A stretch of DNA of 64,000 nucleotides from Polydactylus sextarius (lineage: Eukaryota; Chordata; Actinopteri; Polynemidae). Position 1 is the stretch's first letter. Each line of letters starts with the position of its first letter. The notes under the pieces are model-generated. The model made no database searches. It saw only the letters and a list, made by a program, of their open reading frames with translations, and was not told the DNA's origin. Where the stretch lies: assembly GCA_016801845.1 (NCBI GenBank), contig CM028926.1, positions 9,832,501 through 9,896,500 on the forward strand, in the 5' to 3' direction. Both the position numbers and the translations under genes were made by a program. Of this stretch, positions 15,001 to 28,600 are shown piece after piece.

Positions 15001-16443
15001 AGACGACGACTTTGACTCGAACCAAACGAGTTGACATTTCTAGACGTTGACACACGTGTTGACTAAGCTTGTTGGTTTAACAAAAAGAGCAGGGCGCCAC
15101 GTCAACGACTTCCTGATATCATCAGGAGCCTGGTGATTGTGAGCGAGTTGATAACGGACACAAACTTTGGGTTTGTTTCACAGCGTCGCCGCCGCTGCAC
15201 CTGTTACAAAAAAACATTTTGATCCTTTCACGTTAAAGAGATGATCTTTGATGCAAAACGTCAACAAAAGGTGCTTGAATCTTGTGAATCTAATGTTTTA
15301 TAAAGCTGATAATAATCTTATTGGACTCTGACTCATAAAGATCAATAAACATGATGTTTTTTTACATGTTGGTGAAGCAGATGAATAAAAGAGGAAGTGG
15401 TGGAGTATATATACTCTATACACTTGGGGGGAAAAAAAAAAAAAAAGCAGGAGCTGCTTGCGAGGTGCAGCTGCTCTCCAAACATCACCATCCATCACCC
15501 ACTGCAGTGACTGCGTACGGCGTCTGTACTCCAGCTCACAGCCAAACCAACTTGTGAATGAATCAGTTCGTATCCGGTTTTGTTGGATTAAAAAAAAAAA
15601 TCGAGGACTTTCAACTCTACAGCTGCAGAAGAAGCTTTAAAACATTATTAAAGGTTGTTGGTTGGAGATTTTAATTATGTTAAAGTCCAACTCAGACGTG
15701 TTATCAGCATATTAAAACAAAACATCACAAGTGAAAGTGTTTCGTTCTGCGTCCACATCTTCACAATTAAAAGAAAGAAAATATCTTAAGTAAAATGTAG
15801 TGAGTTAGTCCAGAGAGGAGGAGGAGGAGGAGGGGGGGGGGGTTGGTGGTGTCGCTACGTCTCTTGGGCGGAGATGTGAAGCAGCTGCCGAGTCCTCTTT
15901 CTATTTCCAGCTCTCTCCTCTTCCTCTTCAACCCTCTCATTTTCCAAAACACTGCTTTTTTCACCCTCTGCCGGCGAAGGCCTGGCTCTCACGCAGCGTC
16001 TCCGGCAGCTCAGCCTCAGGCTCAGGTCAACGGCAAACCACTAAATGAGCAGTTATGGGACGACTCCCAGTCCTTATCGTTGAAGCCTCCAGACCCTCAT
16101 TTTTGTATGTGTGTGTGTGTGTGTTTAGCCGCTCTGATCTCAGCCTTAAACCTCCTATTCACCCTCCTCTTCCTCCCTCTTTCCATCTGTTTCTGATGGC
16201 ACCGTTCGTTTCTACCTGGGCGCCTCGTCACGCTGCCAAACCATCAGCAGTCGCTGTCCTTTTTAATCTCTCTCATGACCCCTGCACCATATGCTTTACT
16301 ACACACACACACACACACACACACTCCAACCTGAAACTATTCACAAGACAACTTTTATTTCTGTCCGAACCTTTTATGAATAAAACATCTCTGAGTTGAA
16401 TTCATCAAGCAAATGATATCATCGCCTCGCAGCAAAGAGTCTG

Positions 16444-16477
<34 letters not shown>

Positions 16478-16691
16478 ATCATCTGCTCCCAGTAGGTGAT
16501 TTTACAGATCTGTGACCAGTTTGTGTGACTAACAGACGTGTTTCCCTTCTGCGCTTTTTGTTTTTGTTGGTTTTTCAGTGGGCGAGTTCGTGAGTGACGT
16601 CCTTCTGGTGCCGGAAAAGTGCAAATTCTTCCACAAGGAGCGAATGGACTTGTGCATCAGCCATCAGCAGTGGCACGGTGTGGCCAAAGAG
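12016..16691 (+). CDS. aplp2: aplp2 exons 2-4: E1 growth-factor-like and start of copper-binding domain
   Basis: Exon 2 (12016-12189, phase 0-0) carries the MFCGKLNMH and YCQE words of the heparin-binding growth-factor-like domain. Exon 3 (13188-13317) starts MYPELQITNV and ends after KCL in phase 1. Exon 4 (16579-16691) continues with GEFVSDVLLVPEKC and the copper-site region CISHQQWH. Cysteine spacing follows the family. In APP the copper ligands are His147, His151, Tyr168 and Met170; the equivalents are present here (H..WH in exon 4, YSM in exon 5). The middle histidine, APP His149, is Gln. Confidence 0.93.
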
Positions 16692-19600
16692 GTGAGGAAG
16701 GAATTACTTCATAGGAACCTGTGGGAGGTTTTAATCTCAGAGATAACACAGTGAGAGAGAGAAAGGCAAGAAGAGAGAAAGAAAAGTCCCGTGTGAAGTT
16801 TCTAAACAAGTCACTTCTTGACTTTTGCTTGTTACAAATTAATCTCCAGCTTCAAGATAAAGTCACATCCAGAGACATAAATCTGTTACGACGAAGCAGC
16901 AATAAATCTTAGAAGAAAAATGATTCAGAAACAATATTGCTCACTTGGTAAACAGAGCAACGAATCCTCGACCGCTCTAGAGGAGTCGCAGTTAAACCGC
17001 CGGCCGTACGCAGCGCCTCCTACCTGCTATATAAAGCTCAACGTTGTTGAAAAATTACACGTCAGTTAAAGGACTACATGACTTTTTGGGAGTGTGACAC
17101 ATTAATCATTACAGAGTGTGACAGGACGTCTAGCTATGAGATCTGAGTGTGTGTGTTTCCTGTAGGTCGACACCGAGTCAGGTAACACAGAAGCTGATAC
17201 CTCAGCTTTGATTGGTGCAATAAAAAAATAAATAATAATAATAATAATAATAATATAAAATAAAATTTTAAAAAGTATATAATTAAATTAAATCTAATAA
17301 AATATTTTTATATAACAAGAAATAATAAAATATTAATATCAAAATAATATTATTAATATTAAAATGGTTATAAAACTAGTTATACCTCAGCTGTGATTGG
17401 TGCAATTAAAAATAATAATAATAATAAATTCTAATATTAATAAGATAAAATAAATAAATTAGCAATATCATTAAATTAATTTAAATAAATACAATTAAAT
17501 ATTATAAATATTAAATAGAAATAAAAAGTTTGATAAAAAAATAATAAAATATTTATATATAATATAAAAATAATAATAATTTCTGAAATTGCTGTTGATT
17601 AATTAGAAGCATGATCTGTGCTTTACTCATTATTTTTAAATTAAATTTTTAATTTTTTTATTAAAAGTCTGCAGACTTTGTGCAGTGATTTCAAGCTAAT
17701 TTCCAATAATAAATTAATTTATTCTGATTCAGCGTCTGTCACTATAACATATCAGATTTGTTTTATTTATTTTAAAAAAAGACGTATAAATTTATTAGTG
17801 CGTATTTTAAGTAATAATAGAAGAACCGACTGTCGACGTCATCATGTGACTGAATTAATTTCCCGCTCTCCTCCAGCTGGCGCGATGCCGCCTTGATGAA
17901 TAAAGGTTAAACGAATTTCACCTCGTCAGCGTCGGAGTTGACACAGGAGCTGTTGAAACCTTCATCACTAAACCGTCTCCCTCCTCTTCCTCTTCTTCCG
18001 TCCCCCGTCAGGCCTGCACTAAGAGCTCCACGGTGCTGCACAGCTACAGCATGCTGCTTCCCTGTGGCATCGACAAGTTTCACGGCACCGAGTACGTCTG
18101 CTGCCCCTCCTCCCGCTCCGGGGACTCGGCTCCACCCTCGCTGCCGTCCCAGGAGGACGACGAAGAGGAGCAGATAGAGGACGAGGAGATCACCGAGGCC
18201 GACCTGGAGGAGGAGGAAGCTGTGGAGGACGGGTGAGCTGTCTGTGTTGGTGATTTCTGACACGTCTGTGAAATATTGAGGGTAATATCCGCTCTCTCCT
18301 GTGAAGGGCAGGTATTACCGACCATCTGGATGAATTAAAGCGTCGTGACATTGACCTACGGCAGCTGCTCTGACTTGTCTGATAAATCGCTTCCTCCTTC
18401 TTCTTCCTGGCGTCCAACTCCTTCACTCAATCATCTCCGCATCTTTTCTTTTGCAGCGAGACACCGGCCGACGAGCAGCCCACGCAGAAGGAGGAACCTG
18501 TGGACGAGGAGGAAGACGAAGTGGAGGAGGAGGAGGAGGAGGAAGACGAGGAGGAGTACCACTATGTTTATGAAGACGAGGACATGGACAAAGACGAGGA
18601 CGAGAAGAAGGAAGATGTAAAAATGTCAGAGAGTCAGGACGAGGACAAGACTCTGCAGGAAGTGAAAGGTTTGTAACGACTCCTCTCTCTCGCTCACTTT
18701 GCCAACCACTTAAATATAATCAGACCTTTTCAGCTTTTAAACTATCGACACTTATGCTTGAAGCTCAGCCAGGTTGTAATTAGATAAGCGGATGCATCAG
18801 CATTTAAACTCTTTCTTCCTCTCACAGCCGACACTTTTCCGTTCTGCTTTGTCAGAGCAACAAAGACATCATCATGTTTTGTTTGTTAAATTAAATTTTT
18901 GTTTTGGTGATGCTAAAAAAGCTGCCTCTAGTGGTCAGATGATCTAACGCGCTGTCCCTCGGCAGCGGTTTGCACCCTGGAGGCTGAGACCGGCCCCTGC
19001 CGAGCCTCTTTCCCTCGCTGGCACTTCGACATCAGTCAGGGGAAGTGCGTTCGCTTCACGTACGGGGGCTGCGCCGGCAACCGCAACAATTTCGACTCAG
19101 AGGAGTACTGCATGGCCGTGTGCAAACGTCTGAGTAAGTCACATGTGACGAGAGGCCGGTTTGACAACGCACTCGTCCTCCTCTGTGTTTGTGTCTCTGC
19201 TGCAGGATGATGTAGGTTTAGTCTGTCGCTGACATTTTCATCTCCCACTCATCACATCTCTACACCTCCAGCACCACAACACCATCCTCTAGTGTTTTAT
19301 TATTACACTCAAACACATCACAGCTGCTTCATTTATATTTATAGTTTTAAAATCTAAATAAACTAAATAAATATTTATAAATTTCTTGAAACAAAACAGA
19401 AGCTGGAAGCAGATTTTGTCTAATTTATTGAAATTAAATATTAAATAATTGAATAAAACCTGTTTCTGATTAAAAAATAATAAATATATTGATAGGAATT
19501 AATAAATATATTTTTTTTTAATTTTTTGTTAATTTGGTTGAATAGAAGCACAATCTACATTTAAATTATTATTTTTAATTAAAATGAATTAAAAGCTTTT

Positions 19601-22600
19601 ACTTAAATGTCTGCAGAAGTTTTCCCCAAAAAATTAATAATAATTTACAGATTTATCCTGATTTAACATCTGGCAGAAACACTGTTTTATATCGAATATA
19701 ATTTAGAATAAATTTCTCATTTTTTTCATCTTCTTTCATCAGATTTACCTTCAGTTTCTCTCTGATTATTTGAGAAATTTGGCTTCTTTTTATTAAAAAG
19801 AATCAGTCAAAAAAAAGTCAGAATAAAATTATCACTTCACTTCACTGTTTCCTTTAATTTTTATTAATATTCACGTTATTTTCAAACACACTTTGCAGAG
19901 TTTTTCTGTTTCTGTTTCTTTTCCCGCCAGTGTGTTTGTGTTTATGTTTGTTTATGTTTGTGTTTACGTCTTGTCTGTGTCCATCTGTCTGTCCGCTCAC
20001 AACGTTTTACGAGATCTCCACCAGCATCTGTCAACAAACATCTTTTTTATTCTTTATTCAGTTTTATTGAGTTCAAACCCAGTTCATGTCCATGACCAAT
20101 TGGATTAAAAACAAACAAACAAAAACAAAATGAAATCATTTCACAGGCTGAAGAAGATTTAGAGTCAGAAACATGAGCTCATCCGTTAATCAGCGCGTCA
20201 ACGAGCCTGAAGCGTCGACTTCGTCGTTGTTTTTGTTTTTGTTTTTGTTGTTTTTTGATTTTTTCCCGGAGCGTCGAGTGAGTTTTTGGCGTGACAGAAA
20301 AGAGCCACCTCACCCTTCGCCACAGATGACCCGACCGTCAGACGTAGAGATGTTTCCATTAGTGCCGGAGACGCGAGCTGTCAAGCAGAAAAAGCCGATG
20401 GGAAGATGAAAGGAAATTCAAAAGGAAAGACTTGTCAGATTCTCTTAAATTTATCAGAGATACGGACGGTGGAGGGACGCCGATGAAAGGAGCGTTTCTG
20501 TGAGAATTTTTGTGCGACTGTCTTCCTGCTTCCCTCTCGTGTCCGTGTCACGTCCGTCCACCTGGATGTCGCTGTGGTTTTGACCCTTAAACATCATCTG
20601 TCTCCTGATTATATTTGTTTTTTGTTTTTTTTTTTGCAGCCGTGCCTCCGACTCCTCAACCCACCGACGACGTGGACATTTACTTCGAGACGCCGGCCGA
20701 CGACAAAGAGCACAGTCGCTTCCAGAGGGCCAAGGAGCAGCTGGAGATCAGGCACCGCAATCGTATGGAGAGGGTGAGTCGAGACGTTTACTGCACTTTA
20801 ATCAGCTCCTCCACCGAATTTAACTGATTTTGATGCAGCTTTTTCCTTCAGAAATTTTGTTGCAATAAAGTTGCATCCTCCGAGTGTTTCTCGACTTTCT
20901 ACGTACGTTTCTTTCTCTTGGTCTTTAGCAGTGATGTTGAAAAGGTAAATGTGAGACGTTTGAAGAAGTGAGTTCACTGATGTTTCGTCAAAAAATTGCA
21001 AAGTTGTGCAGAAGTTGCGTTGATAGTTGTGATCGCAACTAGATTTGAGTCATTGTTTGCCTTTAACATTTGAATAAAACATGCTTTTATGTAAGAAATA
21101 AGAGATTTAGTAGGAATTTGTCTCATTTTTGATGCGATTCAACCTCAGGATTAACGTTTCGTTTCCGACTCCAGGTGAGGAAGGAGTGGGAAGAAGCCGA
21201 TCGTCAGGCCAAGAATTTGCCCAAAGCTGAGAGACAGACACTGATTCAGGTAAAACACTGATCCAGGATCGTTTCCTCCAACCCTGCGAGTCCCAGTTTT
21301 ATCTTCTTGTTTGTGTGAGTCCCTCACTCCCTGTGCCATTAAAGCTCCCGTCTCCCCTGCTGCTCTATCTTTATCTCTCTGAGGCCAAATTAGGACACAA
21401 TCTGAATGAGGAGATTTCTAAAAATGAGTGTGTGACGAACCTCAGAGGTGACGTAAGTTTAGAAACCGGATGGAAGGAGCCGGATTTAAACCGTATTTTA
21501 TGATGGGTTTGTTTACAGCATTTCCAAGCCATGGTGGAGTCTCTGGAGGAGGAGGCAGCCAGCGAGAAGCAGCAGCTGGTGGAGACTCACCTCGCCCGGG
21601 TGGAGGCCATGCTGAACGATCGTCGCCGTCTGGCCCTGGAGAACTACCTGGCCGCCCTGCAGGCCGACCCCCCCAGGGTAAACACCACGTCTGGCGTCTG
21701 AGAGCAGCTTTTTTCTCCTCACGTCCATCCATCTGTCACATGCACATGTATAGAAAAATCCCAGAAAAAAAAAAAGGAACAAATTAAACTCTTCATCTCT
21801 CATTCTGCTTCGTTTTATGTCTAACACATCATCCGTTGTGACGCTGCAGAAGATTTTGTGTCACTTTCCTCGAGATGAAGAAGAAAAAGATCATTTTTGA
21901 AGTTTAATATCTTAAAAATCAAATGAACTCGAGGCGGATGATGTACGAGCATGAACCACTTTCAGATTCATTTGATTGACTATTAAATTAGAAGAGAAAT
22001 AAATGACATGATGTAGATTTTGGCACCTAAATCTCTACATTGTTTTTTTTTTTTTTTTCGTATCGTGCAGCCTCATCGCATCCTTCAAGCCCTGCGGCGA
22101 TACGTCCGCGCCGAGAACAAGGACCGTCAACACACCATCCGACACTACCAACACGTCCTGGCCGTGGATCCGGAGAAAGCAGCTCAGATGAAATCACAGG
22201 TCAGAGTTGATTCATTTGATTTAATTTATTATCTCTTGATGATTGTGACTTGATCCGCAGCGTTTGAGAAACTAGAAGCAGCTGAAGTGTTTACATTTAT
22301 TCAGATTTCGTCGAGTTAACTGCCACAGAGTCTGTGTCGGTAAATCTGAAACCTCACGCTGAGCTACTCCGAGATCTCTCCCTACACCGATTCCTGCTCT
22401 GACAGGAGAGAGATAATCATGTCTCAGCCTCTCTGTCCCGTTTCTAAATGTGTGGGAGGTAGAAAGGAGTGTGTGTGTGTGTTGAAGCCCAGGAGGAGCA
22501 GGCTGGCTCGTCCAACAGAGGGGAGGGCGAACGTTTCATTCACTTAAGCCTCAGCCGAAGATTAACATTGCACAGGTCTTGTGTAATGCTGGACTGAGCC

Positions 22601-25600
22601 ACTGCACAGGGGATTTGGCTGGAAGCTCCTGTGTTCGACATAATGTGTGTGTGTGTTATATAGTTATTCTCACACAGCTGATAAATCAAGAGCTTGTATT
22701 TGTGTTTGCTGCCGTTTCTGCAGAGACATATCTACGTTTTCCCGTCACGTCGTCTCATTAAAGCGGCCGGATGCGTCCAAACTGCGCGTTGTTTATGTTA
22801 TTTAATCGTGAGGTTTGTTTGTTAAATCTTGCACAGGAAGGAGCCACAGCGGCTGGACGGCGAATGTTTTGAAGGATGGAAAAAGGTGCATTGTTGCCAT
22901 CTGTTGCTGGCGGCGCTGCACTGCAGCCACCAGATTAAAACCAGTCAATCATCATAGTGTGGAGATAAACACAAAGAGCTGGTCAGCTCCGTCACTGTGT
23001 GTTTGGCGGCAGAAATGTGGAGCAGAAAAGTTTTTTTCTGTCTTTTCCATGTTGATCACACCACACAGGGTTGTGGATCCTGTCGAGTCGGTTCAGTCTC
23101 GACACTGATTTGAATATTTTGCACGTAGCGACTTGTTTTTATGTCTAAGCGTCGGTTTCTTCTCTCTACCAAGAGACGCTCGGGTTTAAATTTATCAACA
23201 TTAAGAACAACTTCTTTCTCTTTGTGCTCGAAAACACGTGTTAGTTGTCGTTCGCTAAATAAACACAACAAATATCTGGTTACATGGAGATTTTCTGCTT
23301 CATTAATTGAGATTTAAAACACATTTTATAGTTTATTAAAGCAAATCGCTCTATAATTTGTTGGATTAGTCTTTAAATTAATATTCATTTAATGGATTTT
23401 CTGCAGATATTAGAATTTAAACTAATCATATTGAGCTATAAGACTATAAGTGTTGTTGATTGTGACATTCAGGATGCAGAGAAACCAGTTTTACTTTGAT
23501 ATGATCATAAAAAAATGTCACTTTATCGTTTTCTTTCCAACTTCAAGCGATGACCTTCCTGCATTATTATTATCAGATATAATAAAACTAATTCCACTGA
23601 GATATAAGTCATTTTTTGTTGATTTATAGATGAAATTAGACCAATAAAACTGATCAAAAATGACAATATTTCAATTCAAGACATTCAAGGTGAAGGGAAC
23701 CAGTTTTACTTTGATTTTATTTAAAAAAATGTCTTTTTTTCCCCAACTTCAGGTGATGACCCACCTGTGTTTTAATCAGATATTATAATAAAACTAATTC
23801 CATTCAGTTGTAATACATTTTATCAATTAAAATTAAACTAAAAACCTGATCAAAAGTGTCAATAACAACCAGATAAAGTCCTAAACGTTTCATATCTACC
23901 TGCATTATTATCAGATATCATAATAAAACTAGATGTGTTTTAAAGATACAATTAGACCAATAAAACTGATCAAAAATGAGTCTTAAATATTATAATGAAA
24001 ACAGTTTTAGATGTGAAATTAAACTAAAAGATACAATTCAAAAACAACCAGATAAAGTCCTAAACTTTTCATATCTACCTGCATTATTATCAGATATCAT
24101 AATAAAACTAGATGTGTTTTAAAGATACAATTAGACCAATAAAACTGATCAAAAATGACAATAATTACAAGCTACAGTCTTAAATAGTTGTTAGAGACAT
24201 TCAGGGTGAAGGGAACCAGTTTTACTTTGTTTTTTCATCTTCAGGTGATGAAATTAAACTAAAACTCTGATCAAAAGTGTCAAAAACAACCAGATAAAGT
24301 CCTAAACTTTTCATATCTTCTTGTATGAATCGTAGAGGATGTTTTGAAGCAGTTTGACTTCGATATCTTCATTAAAAAAAACATCTGTTTTTGTTTCCAT
24401 TTTCAGGTGATGACCCACCTGCGTGTGATCGAAGAGAGGATGAACCAGAGTCTGTCTCTGCTCTACAAAGTCCCGTATGTGGCCGAGGAGATTCAGGATG
24501 AAATTGGTGAGTCGAGTTGTTGAGCGAGGAGCCGCTCGAGGCGACTGGTGGAGGAGGAGGAGGAGGAGGACGAGCTGCGATAAAAGAAAAATAAAAAAAA
24601 AACGGAGCAAAATGAAAACGGCAAAGGAATTCAAACATGTTGCCAGACAGATAGAGACAGTGCATCACATTTCCTCTTGTCCTCAGTGGTTTCTGCCGCA
24701 AACTGACAAAAAAAAAAAAAAAAACACAGAAACACAAACACAGGAGGAGTGTGTGGGATGAATTCATCCTCTAGTGGCACGACTTAAGACAGGCGATGCC
24801 CGACACGTTTTCTTTTTTATTTTGTTTCATTAAAAAGAGCAATAGCATGATGATGCTGCTGCTGCCGCACAGATTAAATAAAGTGGAGCGGCTGCAGTGA
24901 CAGAACTGGGTCACAGCTTTTACCATGCGGCATCCTGTTGGGAGATGTGCAGATTTACATGGAAAATAGCTCTCAGAAATATACTAATTGGTAGTTAGCA
25001 GAAATGGGAACGAGCGTCGAGTGTGTGAGTGTTGGGAAAAAAAAAAAGTAGTCAGACTTTTCATTTTACCTCCTTTTTTTTTTTTTTCCTTAACAGACGA
25101 GTTGCTCCAGGAGCAGAAAGCAGACATGGACCAGTTCCTGTCGTCCATCTCCGAGTCGCAGCCGGACGTCACCGTGTCGTCGGAGGAGAGCGTTGAAGTC
25201 CCCGTGTCCGAGGGCAAACCCTACCGCCCGTTCCAGGTCACGTCCCTGGGGTCGCGTTCGGAGCCAGAGGGTGAGCGGAGACGTGAGCACCAACACCAAC
25301 ACTGTGGCTGCGTTGAGATAAGACATAAGTCCTTCTGAAGGACGTTTGGAAACAGAAAATGTTGCAACTGAGACGAACTGGATAGGTTTACAATGTCTTA
25401 TCAGTGTCTGCACAGTTCCCTGTGGCCTAGCCTTCAACACAGCACCAGTTCATATAAATGCACTAAAGCCTCAGGCTTTGTTATTGAGCTGGAGCCAGAA
25501 GCTTATGGAAGAAAAAAAAAAAAATGAGCATTTATGTTTTTTTTTTTTTTTTTTTCCCTCTTTGTCACATTTGTGCCAAATCAAAAAAAAAAAAACTACA

Positions 25601-28600
25601 AAACTAAAATGATGTGATGGAAAGTTTCAAAAAAAAAAAAATGGAAAGAAAATTATAAATAAATCTCCAGAGGAACATTTAATATACATGCCAACACCCC
25701 AGAGGGATTAGATAGAGCTAGCCAACTTTTTCTCTTTCTCTTTTTTTTTTTTTTTTTTTTTTAAGTTTTGGTTATCTCTCAAAATTTATTTTCAGACTCT
25801 TTTTTAACCTCCTAATCAATTAACACAGCTTGATAATCCTGCCTTTTTCTCTTCTCACTTAAGTTTTCTTCTCTTCTTTCCTTCCCCTTTTCTTTTCTTC
25901 TTCTTCTCCTTTTTATTTTTTTCTTTTCTTTTCGCTCATTTCTAATGCCAAGGCGATCTATCAGACTCCCCACGTGCCTTCAAGAAAGGTTGGTGCCTCT
26001 GTTGCATCTTGTTTTTTCTCCTCCTCCTTCGTCCCTTCGTCCTCTCTTCATCTTCTCTTCTTCCTTTTCCTTTTCCTCCATGTTGTTGTAGTTTGGGATC
26101 CTATCCTCCTATCCATCTTTTTTACTTTTGTTTCTTTTTTTTTTTTTTTCCTCATGGATTAGGATTATCACCTCATGCTGAGTAGTAAAAACAAAAAATT
26201 AAAAATAGCGATAGCTTCCCCTTCTTTTAGAGTCACGACGCTCTTTAAGTCGTGACTTCGCTGTCATCCCGTCCTTAATACATTTGATAAAGCACCTTGT
26301 TTAATTATTCCCACACCCAGTCGCCCTCCTCCTGATGTGATTTAGTGGCTCTGCCTGTTTCCGCCGCTGACCCGCAGCTCGGTTTTAAATCGCTTCAATT
26401 TGTCCTCTGAGGACCTGAGACGGAGACGGGGGTTTGATGTGGTTACGTCGTCTTGTCCGGTCTGATCTGAGCTTAACCCTGCGAATATCACGGAGGAAGT
26501 AGTTCAAACCTGCATCATTTTAATCTGGAAAATGTCGACCTTGTCCGACGACCGACAAACAAATCGATGCAGACGAGGTCACGTCTCGTCCCGTCGTGTC
26601 GTGTCGTACCATCTGATGATAACCTGCCAGAGCCTCTAACGTCACTTATAAACACACATCATTGTTCCTCAGCTTTTAATCCAAAGGCAATTGTACTAAT
26701 CTGAAAGCGTTTGGCGCAGCGGACGATAAGCTGATGCTGGACTCTGCTGCTGTACATTGTTCAGGACTCTTGTCCTCGCTGCCTCTTCTCTCGGCTCATG
26801 ATTTATTCATGGCGTATCTGATGTGTGTGTGTGTGTGTATTAATAGATCCTATGCCTATTTCGAAACCATCAGTCTAACATGCATATTTGACTCTCTGGC
26901 CTAGTTTGTTCAGGCTGAAACCTACAGGGTAAAAGAAGGAGAATAAAAAGGATCATCTGTTTAAAATCTCTCAGGGAGTATGAAGGATTTGTAGATGAGG
27001 AGCAGCAGCAGCAGCGTGTTGTTGAAAATGGAGATAAGTGAGCGAGACAAAATGTCAGCATGACTCATAATTGTTTCGTTTAATGAGTCAGTACACGTAC
27101 GCTGATGTTTACGAGAGAAATCTCAGCTGTTCGAGAGGGTGACTGGGCCTTTGTGGAAGACGTAAGGTCAGTGTCATGTTGGCTTCACACTGCTCGCTCT
27201 GTGCTGAGAGGAAAGAAAGGGCTTTGTTGTCACCAGAGCACTGAGGAGACTGAGGAGACAGAGCTGGATGTCTGTGCAACCATCAGTACCTCCATCCCTG
27301 TTTGTGTTCGTGTTGTTTGTTTATTTGTTTACTTACTTGTTTGTTAGCGCAGCTACTTATTGCTCTTCCTTCTCCTTCCCGCAGGCTCTGCCATGTCTGG
27401 TTTAGACGGTCTGATCGGCGCCGAGGAGAGAGTCATCAACAGCAAACCCAAGATCAGCAACAACGTGGTAAGAGCTTCTGTCGTCGTAATCGCCGTCGTT
27501 TTTTTGTCGCTCTGCGGTTTGACGAAGTGAACATGAACATGAAGCGAGAGCAGCGTTGTTGAAGCAGGAAACGATCAAATCTTACACTAGACCCAAAGTT
27601 ACACTAGACTAGAAGACACTTTATCTTCACTGACAGTGTCTTGAGTCTTAACTAAAGTATGTAAAGTTTCTCCATCATCCACCTTTTAAGATGGAGCTAC
27701 ATCAACCCTCAGACGCGCTGCTGAGTCTGAACAGTCGTAGGTAGAAAAGAGAAACTCTGGTCGTTACTTCAACCTGATGCAGCTGATTGAAATTAACGAG
27801 CAGCAGCAGCTTTCACACGTTTCTCTCTTTTAAAATTCAGCTTCTCTCTCACACCGAGCTCTTTACGTGTCTCATTCAGATCAACTCTACACTTTTTGCT
27901 CGTTCGATCATCGCATGCTGCTCTGACTCTCCGTCCGTTGCCAGATTCACCACTCGTCGCTTTTTCTTTTTCTCTTCTTTTTTTTTTTTTTAAACAGATT
28001 TTCAAACAACTGTCTGGCTGCTGAATGTGGCTGTTGTGTGTTTCGCATGTTAATCGTAACAACGTTCTGCTGCAATGCTATGCACCATATGTGTATCTAT
28101 ATATGTGTGTGTGTGTGTGTATAAACGTTGACAATGTGAATATGAGTTATGCAGTTAATGCATGTTCTGTTTTTTGTTTGTTTTATTTTTGTTTGTTTTT
28201 TTAAAGACGGAGCAATCTGAGGTTAATTATGACGACGCTTTAATCATTTGTTATTATTATTATTATTATTATTTTTTCTTCTCTGGGCTGCTCTGTCTCC
28301 TTAACACACACACTCTCCACCTCCACTCACAGCTCTTCTTCTTCTTCTTCTTCTTCTTCTTCTTCTTCTTCTTCTTCTGCAGTAGATTAGAGCTCCGTCT
28401 CTCTCTGTCTCTGTCTCAGTAATGAGTCTGTTTAGAAACGACATGATAATGTTGATTCTTGCACCCAAACCTTCCTCTCTCCTTTCAGTTTGTACAAGAC
28501 AGCTGCAAAAGTATCATCACCCAAACACAGATAATCCTTACAGCTCAGTACTTCACTGCACACCCACACTCCCTCTCTGTCTGTCTCTGTCTCTCTCTCT

